A stretch of DNA of 64,000 nt from Ascarosepion bandense (taxonomy: Eukaryota > Mollusca > Cephalopoda > Sepiida > Sepiidae): positions 7,872,501 to 7,936,500 of the forward strand of contig JBBBDQ010001122.1 in the NCBI GenBank assembly GCA_037127315.1, read 5' to 3'. Positions 52,026 to 61,947 of this stretch are shown here, one piece after another. Within the stretch, counting starts at the first letter, position 1. Every line of letters begins with the position of its first letter. The notes beneath the pieces are model-generated. The model was not told the origin of the DNA. It saw nothing but the letters and a program-made list of their open reading frames with translations, and did no database searches. A program made the position numbers and the translations under genes.

Positions 52026-52376
52026 AAAAAAAAAAATTGCTGACGCAATTATTTGTGAACAATAACTTGGCAAATATGGACTTTGTCCTTGTTAGCCGTA
52101 AACTGAAATAATGTGAAAAGACATCTTTTTTATTAAAAAATTAAAAAAAAAAATTATAAATTTATCAAGATATGCAAGTCATCTTTTTGCAACCTTGCTT
52201 GAGTAAACAACATCAAGTCTTCAGTACGCTTTGAAACTTTAATAGGTTCAACAAAACTCGACGTTCTACTTTAATAAAATCACTTTGCTAAGTCAACGAT
52301 GCAAGTATAAGTACGCCTTTGAACAACAGTGCATCAGACACTTATTCTTCTCCGACTCTACACTCACTAATCACTT
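52026..52376. other. No recognised gene
   Basis: A-rich sequence without frame or repeat match. Confidence 0.4.
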
Positions 52377-52377
52377 T

Positions 52378-52432
<55 letters not shown>
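52377..52432. repeat. (CA)n(TA)n microsatellite
   Basis: Short CA run followed by TA. Confidence 0.95.
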
Positions 52433-52435
<3 letters not shown>

Positions 52436-52520
52436 TAAGAAAGTTATGGAACATGTAGGTTTTAAACCCACTGTTCATACATTTACTTTTATAAAGAGTG
52501 CTCGATACAACGTAGAGCGT

Positions 52521-52896
52521 TATATTGTAATGGTTGTTACAATGGTTTATAAAAGCATAGTATCACTACACAAAAATGTTCGTGTTTCGGAGCCACGTTT
52601 GCCCCTCTTCTGGTGATGAGTTTAAATAAAAAATAAATGGTGAAAACGATTTATTTTTTGTAATATGATATGTAAGTGATTGTGTTGGGAGTGTATCACT
52701 ATGGCTACAAACTGCCGGCTAAATCGTACTACACTCCCATCACATTCACTTACATATCATATAATAAAAGATAAATCGTTTTCACCATTTATTTTACATT
52801 TAACCTCATCAACAGAAGAGGGGCAAACGTGGCTTCGAAACACGAAAACTTTTGTGTAGCGATACTATGCTTTTATAAACCATTGTAACAACTATT

Positions 52897-52904
<8 letters not shown>
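52521..52904. mobile_element. 384-bp fold-back element with ~175-bp arms
   Basis: Arms 52521-52695 and 52730-52904 are inverted copies around a 34-base loop; the arm tips are gggagtgta/tacactccc. Each arm contains aagaggggcaaacgtggct followed by tcGAAACACGAA, the PLE/hammerhead-like end motif. Small differences between arms show it is not an assembly mirror. It fits an inverted pair of PLE-like terminal repeats or a MITE. Confidence 0.87.
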
Positions 52905-52932
<28 letters not shown>

Positions 52933-52935
<3 letters not shown>

Positions 52936-53086
52936 ATCCGCAGACAGATCTGTTTCGCTGTAATACAGCTCATCAGTACGGTTAGAATCCGATTGCTTTT
53001 AACCCAGGATTAAAACCCGACTGAAGTGGCGTGAGTTGGCGATTCTACCTCTGGGCCATGGGCGCACGGTAGAGGAAGGCAGACTT

Positions 53087-53092
<6 letters not shown>
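52933..53092 (-). mobile_element. tRNA-like/hammerhead element, copy 5 (ribozyme intact)
   Basis: Minus order: ctaaaaagtctgccttcctc, tRNA-like head (gcgcccatggcccagaggtag; gggttttaatcctgggtt), tcggattctaa, hammerhead, then (TA)n. The left-hand boundary of the unit lies at a (GT)n tract. The B box GGTTTTAATCC has one more departure from consensus than copy 2. Confidence 0.85.
52938..52981 (-). ncRNA. Type I hammerhead ribozyme, intact
   Basis: Minus strand: stem I CCGTA/TGCGG; CTGATGA (52976-52970); stem II GCTGT/ACAGC, fully Watson-Crick, loop ATT; GAAA; stem III ACAGATCTGT; GTC with predicted cut between 52943 and 52942. No core base departs from consensus. The best ribozyme candidate of the window. 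Confidence 0.88.

Positions 53093-53135
<43 letters not shown>
53093..53135. repeat. (GT)n microsatellite
   Basis: About 42 bases of GT at the 5' boundary of the preceding unit. Confidence 0.97.
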
Positions 53136-53689
53136 CTTCGTCATGTGAACCCAGCAGCACAGTACCACTATACTTGAGAATGAGTTCCACTGTGTTTAAT
53201 CCCTGGTCATCCAGGTTCGATCACAAGTGTCGGCAGTGACAATTTAATTCTATATGGCATCTACAATGCAATCGTTTCGAAATATCGACTAATTAATAAT
53301 TTTATCTACCTTCACTCTATCATCAATGTTTGTTGCGTCAAGAAGTGAAGATTAGAATTTGAATAAAACCCGAACATATGAAATTGAATTTATACATTTT
53401 CTTTGAAAATTTACAACACAGATATTCTACACATTCATTTATTAGATCGTTTATTTACAAGTGGGAATTGGGGTAACCTATGATTGCCAGGTTTCAGGAT
53501 TCAAATTTCAAGATCAGTATTAAAAATAATTGGGAGATTAATGTTATGAATAATCAAGCGTGGTCTTCCTTTGTTTTGTAACTGTCCTGTATTAGGAAAA
53601 AATATTTTTGTTTACTGAGACTATAAAAGGACACTATACGCGAGCCTTGTATTCTCAGTTGAATAAATCTTAAAGTCTACACCTACACT
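53136..53689. other. No recognised gene
   Basis: AT-rich; short frames only. 53600-53690 has no family match. Confidence 0.4.
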
Positions 53690-53985
53690 ACGGGCCATAA
53701 TTATTAGCCAACCCCAGTTAAAAAAAAATATGTATTTCATACTATTATTAGTATTTATTGCCAAGTGGATAATTCTAAATGAAAATAGAATGTTTTTTTT
53801 TGTTAATACTGCACAATAGCATGTGCATCAAATGAACTGTTCTGGTGTCCAGTTTTTGTGTTCTCTTCCCCATGCTAGTCTCTTTTTATTGGCTGGCCGA
53901 AGCAAAGGCTTCCTGGCTGCATTGTAACATTTTTCAAATTAATAACAAAAGAACCATTCTGTTTTCATTTACTGGAGGGGAAAAA
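53690..53985 (-). mobile_element. Mariner-type MITE, second copy, right end lost
   Basis: Left end ctacgggccataattattag matches the TIR of 16382-16771, then tgccaagtggataattctaaatg. The interior (gttctggtgtccagtttttg, ccatgctagtctc) is in the opposite orientation to the first copy. It breaks off after ccattctgttttcattta. Reverse-oriented interiors are expected for inserts read from either end. Confidence 0.82.
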
Positions 53986-54226
53986 TGTAACAATAAACAC
54001 GCCTCCAATTAAAGCAGATAGACATAATGTCACTACAAAAAAAAATTTCATGCTCAGGTCATAAAACGGCGCCTACTACCATGTTTAGGTTATAAAACGG
54101 TGCCTACTATCATTCTGACAGAGATGCGAAAATGCCAAACCCTGTCACGGGCCAACAGGCGCATATTAAACCATGAAGTAAAGCTTACAAATATATCATC
54201 GTAAAACGTCACTATATATATATAAA

Positions 54227-54515
54227 CTAGCAGTATACCCGGCGTTGCTACGGTGTAATGAAAGCTTTAAAACTAATACATGGTCCTGAAGCTCAGACTC
54301 TTATACGTTGATACGAAAGACTAAAAAGTTATAGTTGTCTCCAGTTAAAGCGAAACCGTAGACTGAAAGAAAAATGAATGGATGTAAGTCAAATTTTGAT
54401 TTCCTGGTATCAATATCAAATAAGTTTTTTTGTTGTAAACTGAATTTTGAAGGCTAAATAAGTTCTCTGAGTAAATGGCACCATGGCTGAGACTAAGAAC
54501 TAAGACTTCCTGACT
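54227..54515 (-). mobile_element. Helitron-like element, 3' part
   Basis: Minus strand 3' end is ...acaccgtagcaacgccgggtatactgCTAG followed by T. The interior matches 39421-40080 and 58057-59078 (gtttacaacaaaaaa, tgaatggatg, ccatggctgagactaagaac). Its 5' half is replaced by a family 2 SINE. Confidence 0.72.
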
Positions 54516-54670
54516 TGATGCTTGGAGTTGTGAGTTCAATACCAGGCTACAGATCCGAAATCCCTAGCACCTGAAGAAGGCCGGAGCGTACAACGGCGGA
54601 AACGTCGTACAAATAGCAACAAAGATGAGGAAAATAGTCTGAATAATGTAAATACTCAGAAATATAGACT
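54505..54670 (+). mobile_element. tRNA-headed SINE family 2, partial head and full tail
   Basis: gttgtgagttcaataccagg (B-box-like), then cacctgaagaaggccgg, agcgtacaacggcggaaacg, tcgtacaaatagcaac and aatagtctgaataatg. The CTGAAGA, GGCCG/CGGC stem and GAAACGTC order is clearest here. Joined to the truncated Helitron. Confidence 0.7.
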
Positions 54671-54744
54671 AACGTTTTTCATCAACATGAGATATTTATT
54701 CTCATGTTAATTTTATGAGCCTACTCTTTCATGCTGGCTCGATG

Positions 54745-54985
54745 CATATTGAAAGGGAGGCTGACAAGATTTTCCCGCAGTAGGTTGCCATTTCTTCTTG
54801 CTGTCAACTGATTGCAAATCAAGGTGATAGAACTCAGTCTGCTCTACTACTCATAGCTGGAGGGAGAAGAGATGGATTCATACCTTTCATTTAACGTGTA
54901 AGTGATTGCAACAAATTCAACTGGAATTCGAACTTGGCACCCCGATTTTTCATTCCCACTCGATATCCACTGCATCACAACTAAT
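54745..54985 (-). mobile_element. tRNA-headed SINE, older copy
   Basis: Minus order: head (actgcatcacaacta reversed; B box ggaattcgaacttgg reversed), body pieces cctttcatttaacg, gctggagggagaagag and aactcagtctgctc, and gattttcccgcagtagg. It is more diverged than the others, and the 3' end beyond the agtagg point is missing. Confidence 0.8.
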
Positions 54986-55864
54986 ATCCAAGAATATTGA
55001 AAAGCTGTTCCAGAACTCCTACAAAACCCAAATATAACTTAGTTTTATAATCTAAAAACAAAAATGGAAACAGGCTACAACGTAAACATATTTTCTGGTT
55101 TTAAATAACCTACAATGGGCTGATAAAACGAACCAATTAATAAAAAATATAATGCATAGCGGTGAGAGAGATGACTTTAATATTGTAGTTCTTAGCCGAT
55201 TGTCCTAATAAAACCTTTCTAGTGCATCACTTTAGAGTTGAAATCTTAAATCATATCAAGAGAGAAGCCTGTTGAAACACTTTGAAAAACTTCCCAAATT
55301 CTATCAAGCATATCTTGTCTGACTAAAGCCTTCAAATCTATCAGTGTATGGATAACATATGGCAAACTTTGCATTGGAGATAAGGTAAATGAACATAGAA
55401 TAGTCTTTGAGTTCAGTTTTGCTGAAAACCGCAATTTGTTACCAAACTAATCAAAAATCTTGATTAATATTGATAAATAATTTAATCAGGTCAAGACTTT
55501 TATATGGATGTCTTGCATGGTGCCGAAAACCGTTCAGAAATGTTCAAATTGTTAGCTGTATACAGCCACTTTTTTAGATCAATGGTTAAAATGTCTTTGA
55601 GTGACTGTAACCTGTAGGTCTTAGCGAGGACTATACTTCTTCAAATCTTGGGGCATGGCGCTATTAGGTCACGAAGAATTCTCTTAAAAAATAGAAATCA
55701 CATCACTTGATGAATTTCAATAACAGCAGCAGCTAAAATGTATACCACATATAAACAGAAGAGAAAATAATGACACAATGAAGAAGTTGACATTCCACAC
55801 TACTTCAAGCAAAAGGTTAACAAGGAAACCCTCATGAATACTAGAAAAAGCTATAACAGTTAAT
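54986..55864. other. No recognised gene
   Basis: AT-rich interval. Two short minus-strand frames (55246-55434, 55717-55911) lack motifs, and I see no repeat-family match. Confidence 0.45.
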
Positions 55865-56900
55865 TTTTTTTTTATAAGCGTTTCACCCCGAGCAAGGCAT
55901 GTCACTGCCACTACTGCGCAGGGGGCTACGTAGAGTGGAGAAAGGATGATTAAATATAGGAAATGTCAGAGGGTGGGTGATGGGCGGGTAAGGATACCGA
56001 GAATGAGGGTTGGGTAGATGAGAGTGTTCTGAGAATAGTTGGGAGTTAGTGTGATAGGAGGTGTCTATTGACCCTACATTTAAACACCTGGAGATTGTAA
56101 CTGTCGGGAAAGCAGACTTGTGGAAGGGAGTTCCACAGGCGGGAAGCGCGAGAAAAGAAGCTGTTGGAGTAGAATTTACGGTTACATCTTATTTGTTTAA
56201 CTGTAAAAGGGTGGGACCTAGTTGCTAATCTAGTATCTCGTGTAAATTCGTGCTTAGGCGGCACCAGTGAACTAAGCTCATCGGAGCAGTAGCCATGAAA
56301 GTACTTGTAGAAGAGGTACAGGGAAGCCACATCACGCCGGTGAGAGAGCGGTTGCAGCCGGTCTGCCAAGTCAGTATCAACCACATTACAGATCCTCCTT
56401 TGTATTTTGTCAAGAAGCCCAAGGAGAGCAGCAGGGGCACCCGACCAGATATGGCAGCAATATTCAATACACGGGCGGATGGTAGATTTGTATATGTGCA
56501 GAATAGATTCAGGTGGGAAAAACTTCCGGGCCCTGCACAGGGAGCCGACTTTCATAGCAGCAGATTTGGCAATGGATTCAATATAGTCATTCCATTTGAG
56601 GTCCGCCGAAAGTGTAAGGCCAAGGAGGCGTAGTATTTTACTCTCTGGGAGGCTAGCCTGTCCCATGCTAATGGGAGGTAGTGCGATGGTCTCGAGAAAC
56701 CTATTTTTTGATTGCAACTTGTTTTCAGAAAAAGATTTTGTATTTTTCAACCGACAACAGCACCGGCAGTTTACTCGGTGAATGCCAAATATTTCCATAT
56801 AAGGAAAATAAGAGACTTGGGCAACAAAAATATTGTAGTTTTGCAAAACGATGCTAAGAATATCCTGAACTGAAGATGTGAGTAACAAGTTTCTTTCTCG
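55865..56900 (-). pseudogene. CR1-like LINE ORF2 C-terminal half and 3' end
   Basis: The longest LINE frame here is 280 codons (56888-56046). It reads ESKILRLLGLTLSADLKWND then [140 protein letters not shown] and CRVNRHLLSH-stop. That is the post-palm/thumb and C-terminal region of a CR1/Jockey-group RT. The catalytic YxDD lies upstream and is lost. The 3' terminus is at 55865-55935. Confidence 0.92.
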
Positions 56901-57092
56901 TCAGTGAGGAAATTGTCACGTATTCACTGCCATATAGAAGCATTGATATTACATAACATTTCCCTCCTCAAATCTTTGTTTCTCGAATAAGGACACAATA
57001 TCTAAAATCTAAAATTTAATATTACGAATATTTCATATCTACAAAGCGGGACCCAGAACTTTGTAGACTGGCATTTAGTTTTAGGCTGGATA
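56901..57092. other. No recognised gene
   Basis: Short AT-rich interval. The first 60 bases resemble the minus-strand RTE text (cactgccatatagaagcattg) and may be an RTE scrap. Confidence 0.4.
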
Positions 57093-57104
57093 TTTATTTG
57101 AAAT

Positions 57105-57743
57105 ATATGCGTTGTGATGCAATGGATGTGCGTTGTGGCACAGTGGATATCGATTCGGAACTACAAATCGGGGTGCTGAGTTTGAATTCCAGTTAAATTC
57201 CTTGCATTCACTTACGCACAAATAGCATTGGAAAATGTATTAATCCCTCTCTTCCTTCCAATAATGGGTTAAATAACAGGACTGATTGGGTTCTATAGTT
57301 TTTGCTGGCAACCAGTCTACCGCAGAAAGCAATGGCAAACTATTGCAGGATAATCTTCTGCCCAGTCAGTCGTGTCTCTTTTGAGACATGATCGTTCAAA
57401 GTGTGTATCGCGTATGGCACTTAACTGACTAACTGAATATATTAGTTGGAAACAATTAAAGCTTTTACTGGGCATAAAGTGGGGGATCGATTTTCTATTG
57501 TTATGAAGTAATAAACTGATCCCCTACTAATTACTACTTAATAATATAATAGATCTCTTCCCCTTCTAGCTATGAGTTAAATAACATGACAGATTGGGTT
57601 CTATAGCCTTGGTCGGCAACCAGTCCAGCACAGAAAGCAATGGCAACCTACTGCGGGATAATCTTCTACCCAGTCAGTCATCTCTTTCGAAGACATGATC
57701 GCCCGAAGCGTGTATCACGTATGGCACTTAACCGACTGACTGA
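57105..57743 (+). mobile_element. tRNA-headed SINE with two bodies and 12-bp TSD
   Basis: Flanks tttatttgaaat (57093-57104) and tttgtttgaaat (57744-57755) match at 11 of 12 bases and enclose both bodies. The head starts with a small partial duplication (atgcgttgtgatgcaatgg then atgtgcgttgtggcacagtgg). The spacer hairpin is about 57478-57525. The TSD shows that the two-body form was inserted in one event. Confidence 0.92.
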
Positions 57744-57755
57744 TTTGTTTGAAAT

Positions 57756-58056
57756 GTTCTCTGCATACCGCTTGTTATGTATTGTTAATATTCACTACTT
57801 ACTTAGGTGCTTTGATAAATAAGTATAATAAGTATATTATAATAAGTATATTATAATAAGTATATTATATTTCAAAACAGATACTTTCCTCATTTGAAAA
57901 ATAATGTCCTTTCTTTATAAATAATAGAGCACCCATAATTCATATTTAAAAACTGATTATATTTCATGGACTGTGACTGCATTTTACATTGATTGGTTTG
58001 TTTTGACATCTGATCAACCCTTTGCATGCTATTTAAAACCAGAAAATATGTTCAAA
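57756..58056. other. No recognised gene; small AT repeat
   Basis: A three-fold ataataagtatatt repeat lies at about 57825-57870. The rest shows no motif. Confidence 0.5.
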
Positions 58057-58438
58057 CTAGTAGTATAGCCCGGCGTTGCTCGGGTGTAATGAAAGCTTTA
58101 AAACTAATACATGCTCAGACTCTTTGGACGTTGGCACGAAAGATTAAAAAGCAATAGTTGTTTCCAGTTAAAGCGAAACCGTAGACTGAAAAAAATGAAT
58201 GGATGTAAGTCAAATTTTGATTTCCTTGTATCGATATCAAATAGATTTTTTTCGTCGTAAACTGAATTTTGAAGGCTAAATAAGTCCTCTGAATAAATGG
58301 TATCATGGCTGAGACTAAGAACTACAATTAAACCTACTTAGAGCCAAATCCAAAGCAAAAACGAAAATAAAATGTCCTAAAAAAAAATACAGTCATACAG
58401 GCAGATAAACAGACACACACAAACAAACATCTTGCCTT

Positions 58439-58439
58439 T

Positions 58440-58497
<58 letters not shown>
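58439..58497. repeat. (TA)n inside the Helitron
   Basis: TA tract at the position where other Helitron copies have only a short TA run. Confidence 0.95.
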
Positions 58498-58499
<2 letters not shown>

Positions 58500-58667
58500 C
58501 GATTTTCTGCACTATTGTAAGAACTGCAGCCTTGAAACATCTGAATATCGTTTTTTATGTCTTTGTGTATGTGTGTATCAAATTTGATTAAAATCGGACC
58601 ACTCCTTCTATAACCCGACTTTTTCGATTATCGATTTTCGATATTTATCTGGGGTACCTCGACACAA

Positions 58668-58977
58668 TGGATGTGCGTTGTGGCGCAGTAGATATCGGCT
58701 CGGAACGAGAAATCGGGTAGCCGAGTTCAAATTCCAGCTGAATTCATCGCTTTCACTTACGCGCAAATACCCTTGGGAAAGGTATTAGTCTCTTCCCTCC
58801 AGTTATGGGTTAAATAGCAGGAGAGATTGGGTTCTATTGCCTTTGGTCGGCAACCAGTCTACCGCAGAAAGCAATGGCAACCCACTGCGGGATAATCTTC
58901 TGCCCAGTCAGTCATGTCTCTTTCGAGACATGCTCGACCAAGCGTGTTTCACGTATGGCACTTAACTGACTGACTGA
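58668..58977 (+). mobile_element. tRNA-headed SINE nested in the Helitron, 11-bp TSD
   Basis: TSD cctcgacacaa (58657-58667) and cctcaacacaa (58978-58988). The Helitron copy at 39421-40080 has the uninterrupted site (minus strand cctcgacacaaaac), so this is a paralogous filled/empty site pair. The SINE is full length with one body. Confidence 0.96.
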
Positions 58978-59137
58978 CCTCAACACAAAACCTAGCTAAC
59001 TAAGTCTATAGGTAACGGACACACACACACACAGACACACACACAGCGACAAAGTTTTATTTATAAATAAGGTTTAGATAGTGAAAATGTTTTTTCAGAA
59101 AATAATGGTTCAGTAAAGCAATTCTTAATAATTAACC

Positions 59138-59282
59138 CATATCGGGAGGAGAATATGTGGATTCATACCTTTCCCAAATGTTATGTCCGCAAAAGTGAAT
59201 ATAACAAACCAAACGAGAATTGAAACTCGATTCTCCGATTAACGATTCCGAGCCATTATCCATTACACCACCTGCACATCCA
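59138..59282 (-). mobile_element. Diverged tRNA-headed SINE head
   Basis: Minus: ggatgtgcaggtggtgtaatgg, atggctcggaatcg, agaatcgagtttcaattc and cttttgcggacataac, then tgggaaaggtatgaatcc. It carries an extra 'aggtggtgtaatgg' instead of 'gtggtacagtgg', suggesting a distinct subfamily. Confidence 0.7.
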
Positions 59283-59344
59283 AGCTTACAGCAGCTGATA
59301 TTCCTAAGCGGTTAACCATCTAGGAACTGGGCAGGCTCAAAGTT

Positions 59345-59665
59345 GTTTAAAATCTGTGATCGTATGGGAACAACTGTTTCAACTTGCTTCAGTTCTTTAT
59401 TTACCCTATTTATATTGTTCAGACTGTTGGCCCCCCTTTTTTGTTGCCATATTCAACATTTCGGCCGTTGTACACTCCAGCCATCTTCAGATGATTGGAA
59501 TTTTGAACTGAACGTTTATTTCATTCAGCGGGGTAGATTGTTCTAGTTCTACGAGCCATATACATTTCAGGTGTCTCAGTAATAGTTATATCTCTTTTAT
59601 TCAACTCACAATTCTTTGTGTCAAGTAAATAACACTTTTATCCAAATGGTCATATTTATTTGAGG
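59345..59665 (-). mobile_element. tRNA-headed SINE family 2
   Basis: Minus: head relic (tgtgagttgaataaaag), gtaaatggttcaaaattccaa-type middle, atctgaagatggctggag, tgtacaacggccgaaatg, ttgaatatggcaacaaaa and cagtctgaacaatataaat. Hammerhead-like CTGAAGA...CCGAAAT preserved. Confidence 0.6.
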
Positions 59666-59679
59666 ACACATGTCTCATT

Positions 59680-59795
59680 CATCTGAAGTAGGCCGGATCG
59701 TACAAGTGCCGAAACGTCGTGATTATGATAAAAAAAAAATAAAAAAAAAGATGACAACAGTCCGAACAATCTAAATAGAGTAAATAATTATAGTT
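59680..59795 (+). mobile_element. SINE family 2 tail
   Basis: catctgaagtaggccggatc, gtacaagtgccgaaacgtcg, then an A-rich run and gatgacaacagtccgaac. It faces the previous copy, forming an inverted pair. Confidence 0.6.
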
Positions 59796-59799
59796 CCTC

Positions 59800-59964
59800 A
59801 TCTCAGAAAGGCTTACGGCCATATCACGAGATATGATGTGGCTTCCCTCTGTCTTTTCTACAAGTATTTTCATGGAAACTGATCTGACAAGCTTTTTTCC
59901 CTGGTTCCCCAAACACATATGTTTACTCGTGCAACTAGATTGGCATCAATATTCCACTCTTTAC
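59800..59964 (+). pseudogene. CR1-like LINE scrap interrupted by the 5S-headed SINE
   Basis: Reads DVASLCLFYKYFHGN-SDKLFSLVPQTHMFTRATRLAS-type codons (atgatgtggcttccctctg, ctacaagtattttcatgg) and stops at ccactctttac, where the 5S-headed SINE begins. Confidence 0.75.
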
Positions 59965-60216
59965 CAGGCTTACGGCCTATCGCGTTGAATACACCGGTTC
60001 TCGCTCGATCACCGAAGTTAAGCAACTTTGAGCCTGGTCAGTACTAAGATGGGTGACTGCTTGGGAATACCAGGTGCTGTAAGCGTATAGTGACAGATGT
60101 GCGTTGTGGTGCAGTAGATATCGGCTCGGAAAGAGAAATTGGTGAGCCGAGTTCGAATTCCAGTTGAATACCCTGCATTTAAGCACTGGTACCCTTGGGA
60201 AAGGTATTAATCCGTC
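59965..60216 (+). mobile_element. 5S rRNA-headed composite SINE, copy 2
   Basis: 5S part about 59969-60087: cttacggcctatcgcgttg, accgaagttaagcaac, aagatgggtgactgcttgg and aggtgctgtaagc. Linker gtatagtgac is homologous to copy 1, then the tRNA head (gatgtgcgttgtggtgcag; gagttcgaattccag) and a short body ending ttaatccgtc. Flanks ctttac/ctttac (59959-59964, 60217-60222) may be a 6-bp TSD. The linker match rules out two independent side-by-side insertions. Confidence 0.9.
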
Positions 60217-60399
60217 CTTTACGAATGAATCTTGATACTCGAAAAGAAAAAAGTATTACTAGACATAAAAACAACAATAAATTTTTGAAAGAAAAAGGTA
60301 TTACCAGCAATAAATAAATAAATAAAAATAAAAAAAATTAGTTGGCAATAAATGACCCGCTGAGGTTGATATGCCATAAAACAAAAACAACCAACCAAC
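60217..60399. other. No recognised gene
   Basis: A-rich sequence with ATAA-type simple repeats (60310-60345). Confidence 0.45.
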
Positions 60400-60800
60400 T
60401 AATCATCTCAGAAATATAGACAGATGTTAAAAGTAAATATGGCAACAAAGATGAGGACAACAGTTCGTACAATGTAAATTACTACAATACCTCATCTCAA
60501 AAATATAGACAGATATTGAAGGTAAATATGGCAACAAAGATGAGGACAACAGTCCAAACAATGTAAATATGTAAATTACTACAATACCTCATCTCAGAAA
60601 TATAGACAGATATTGAAGGTGAATATGGCAACAAAGATGAGGACAACAGTCCAAACAATGTAAATATGTAAATTACTACAATACCTCATGTCAAAAATAT
60701 AGACAGATATTGAAGGCAAATATGGCAACAAAGATGAAGACAAAAGTCTGAAGAATGTAAATACTGTAAATATTTACAATATCCCATCTTAAAAATATTA
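60400..60800. repeat. ~97-bp minisatellite derived from SINE family 2 tail
   Basis: The anchor atggcaacaaagatgagg starts near 60439, 60528, 60625 and 60722. Each unit has acaacagtccaaacaatg, aattactacaatacctcat and aaatatagacagatattg. The same words in the same order are found once at the end of SINE family 2 copies (22353, 54640), so the array is an amplified SINE tail. Confidence 0.88.
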
Positions 60801-61182
60801 ACAAATACCGTAATCCTTTGTATTCTATAAACTTTAAATCTAAGAGAGCCTCCCCCACCAGAATCTAATGCGACTGATATTATTTTGTTAGCATTAAAGG
60901 TGGATGTTGTCAATTTGTGATTAAAAAAAAGAGAAGATACTAGTTTGAATCGTACAATACCAGCAATGAATTATATTTGAATTTTAAGTAATATTTAAAC
61001 AAATGTGATTTGAAATTCTGTAATAAGATATTGTTGCCAAAATGGTTTTCTTGAATTTCGCTAAGATTGGCATCAGGGTAGATAAATAAAGCCTTCTTTG
61101 AGATTGATTTCCGACTATTTGAAGCACCTGGTAATCGTGTTAATCCTACATTTTCAACTGAAAAATCTTGAATCCGTAGACT
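60801..61182. other. No recognised gene
   Basis: AT-rich interval with no motif; a short minus frame (60913-60686) overlaps the minisatellite. Confidence 0.4.
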
Positions 61183-61195
61183 AATGTCTGTTGTA

Positions 61196-61934
61196 GGATG
61201 TGTGTTGTGGTGTAGTGGATATGGACTCGGAGCGACAAATCGGGGAGCCGAGTTCGAATTTCAGTCGAATTCCTTGCATTCACTTACGCACAAATATCTT
61301 TGGGAAAAGTATTAATCCTACTCTTCCCTACCGTTATGGGTTAAATAATAGGATAGATTAAATTTCATGGCTTTGACTTGCAACCAATCAAACCACTAAT
61401 TATACTTAATACAATAATGTAATATTATCTATCTTTTCTCCCTCTAATATGATTCAAATAACAGGACAGATTGGGTTCTATAGCCTTGGTCGGCAACCAG
61501 TCTACCGAAGAAAGCAATGGCAACCTATTGCGGGATAGTTTTCTGCCCAGTCAGTCATGTCTCTTTCGAGACATGATCGTCCGAAGCGTGTATTACGTAT
61601 GGCACTTAACTGACTGATAGAATATAATCACTGGAAACCTAATTAAAACTTCTACTGGCCATAAAGTGAGGGATCGGTTTTCTATTGCTATAAAGTAATA
61701 AACTGATCCCCCACTAATTATACTTAATACAATAATGTAATATTATCTATCTTTTCTCCCTCTAATATGATTCAAATAACAGGACAGATTGGGTTCTATA
61801 GCCTTGGTCGGCAACCAGTCTACCGCAGAAAGCAATGGCAACCTACTGCGGGATAATCTTCTGCCCAGTCAGTCATGTCTCTTTCGAGACATGATCGCTC
61901 AAAGCATGTATCACGTATGGCACTGAACTGACTG
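61196..61934 (+). mobile_element. tRNA-headed SINE, multi-body form with 13-bp TSD
   Basis: TSD aatgtctgttgta (61183-61195) and aatgtctgttcta (61935-61947), 12 of 13 matching, enclose the head, a shortened first body (to about 61380), a second body (about 61455-61620), a hairpin spacer (about 61663-61712) and a third body ending ggcactgaactgactg. A large repeated spacer piece (accactaattatacttaatac) occurs at 61393 and 61711. Strongest evidence that iterated bodies travel together. Confidence 0.93.
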
Positions 61935-61947
61935 AATGTCTGTTCTA

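Larger units (their letters stand above)
58057..59078 (-). mobile_element. Helitron-like element with nested SINE
   Basis: Minus 5' end TCTAAAC at 59078; 3' end hairpin CCCGAGCAACGCCGGG, then CTATACTG and CTAG at 58060-58057, next base T. Contains a TA tract (58439-58496) and a CA tract at 59020-59045. Without the SINE it is about 700 bp, like the copy at 39421-40080. No helicase frame, so non-autonomous. Confidence 0.8.

Noticed and set aside
56295..56633. Plus-strand frame of 112 codons over the CR1-like LINE
   Set aside because: Shadow of the minus-strand LINE frame, which has recognisable conserved residues.
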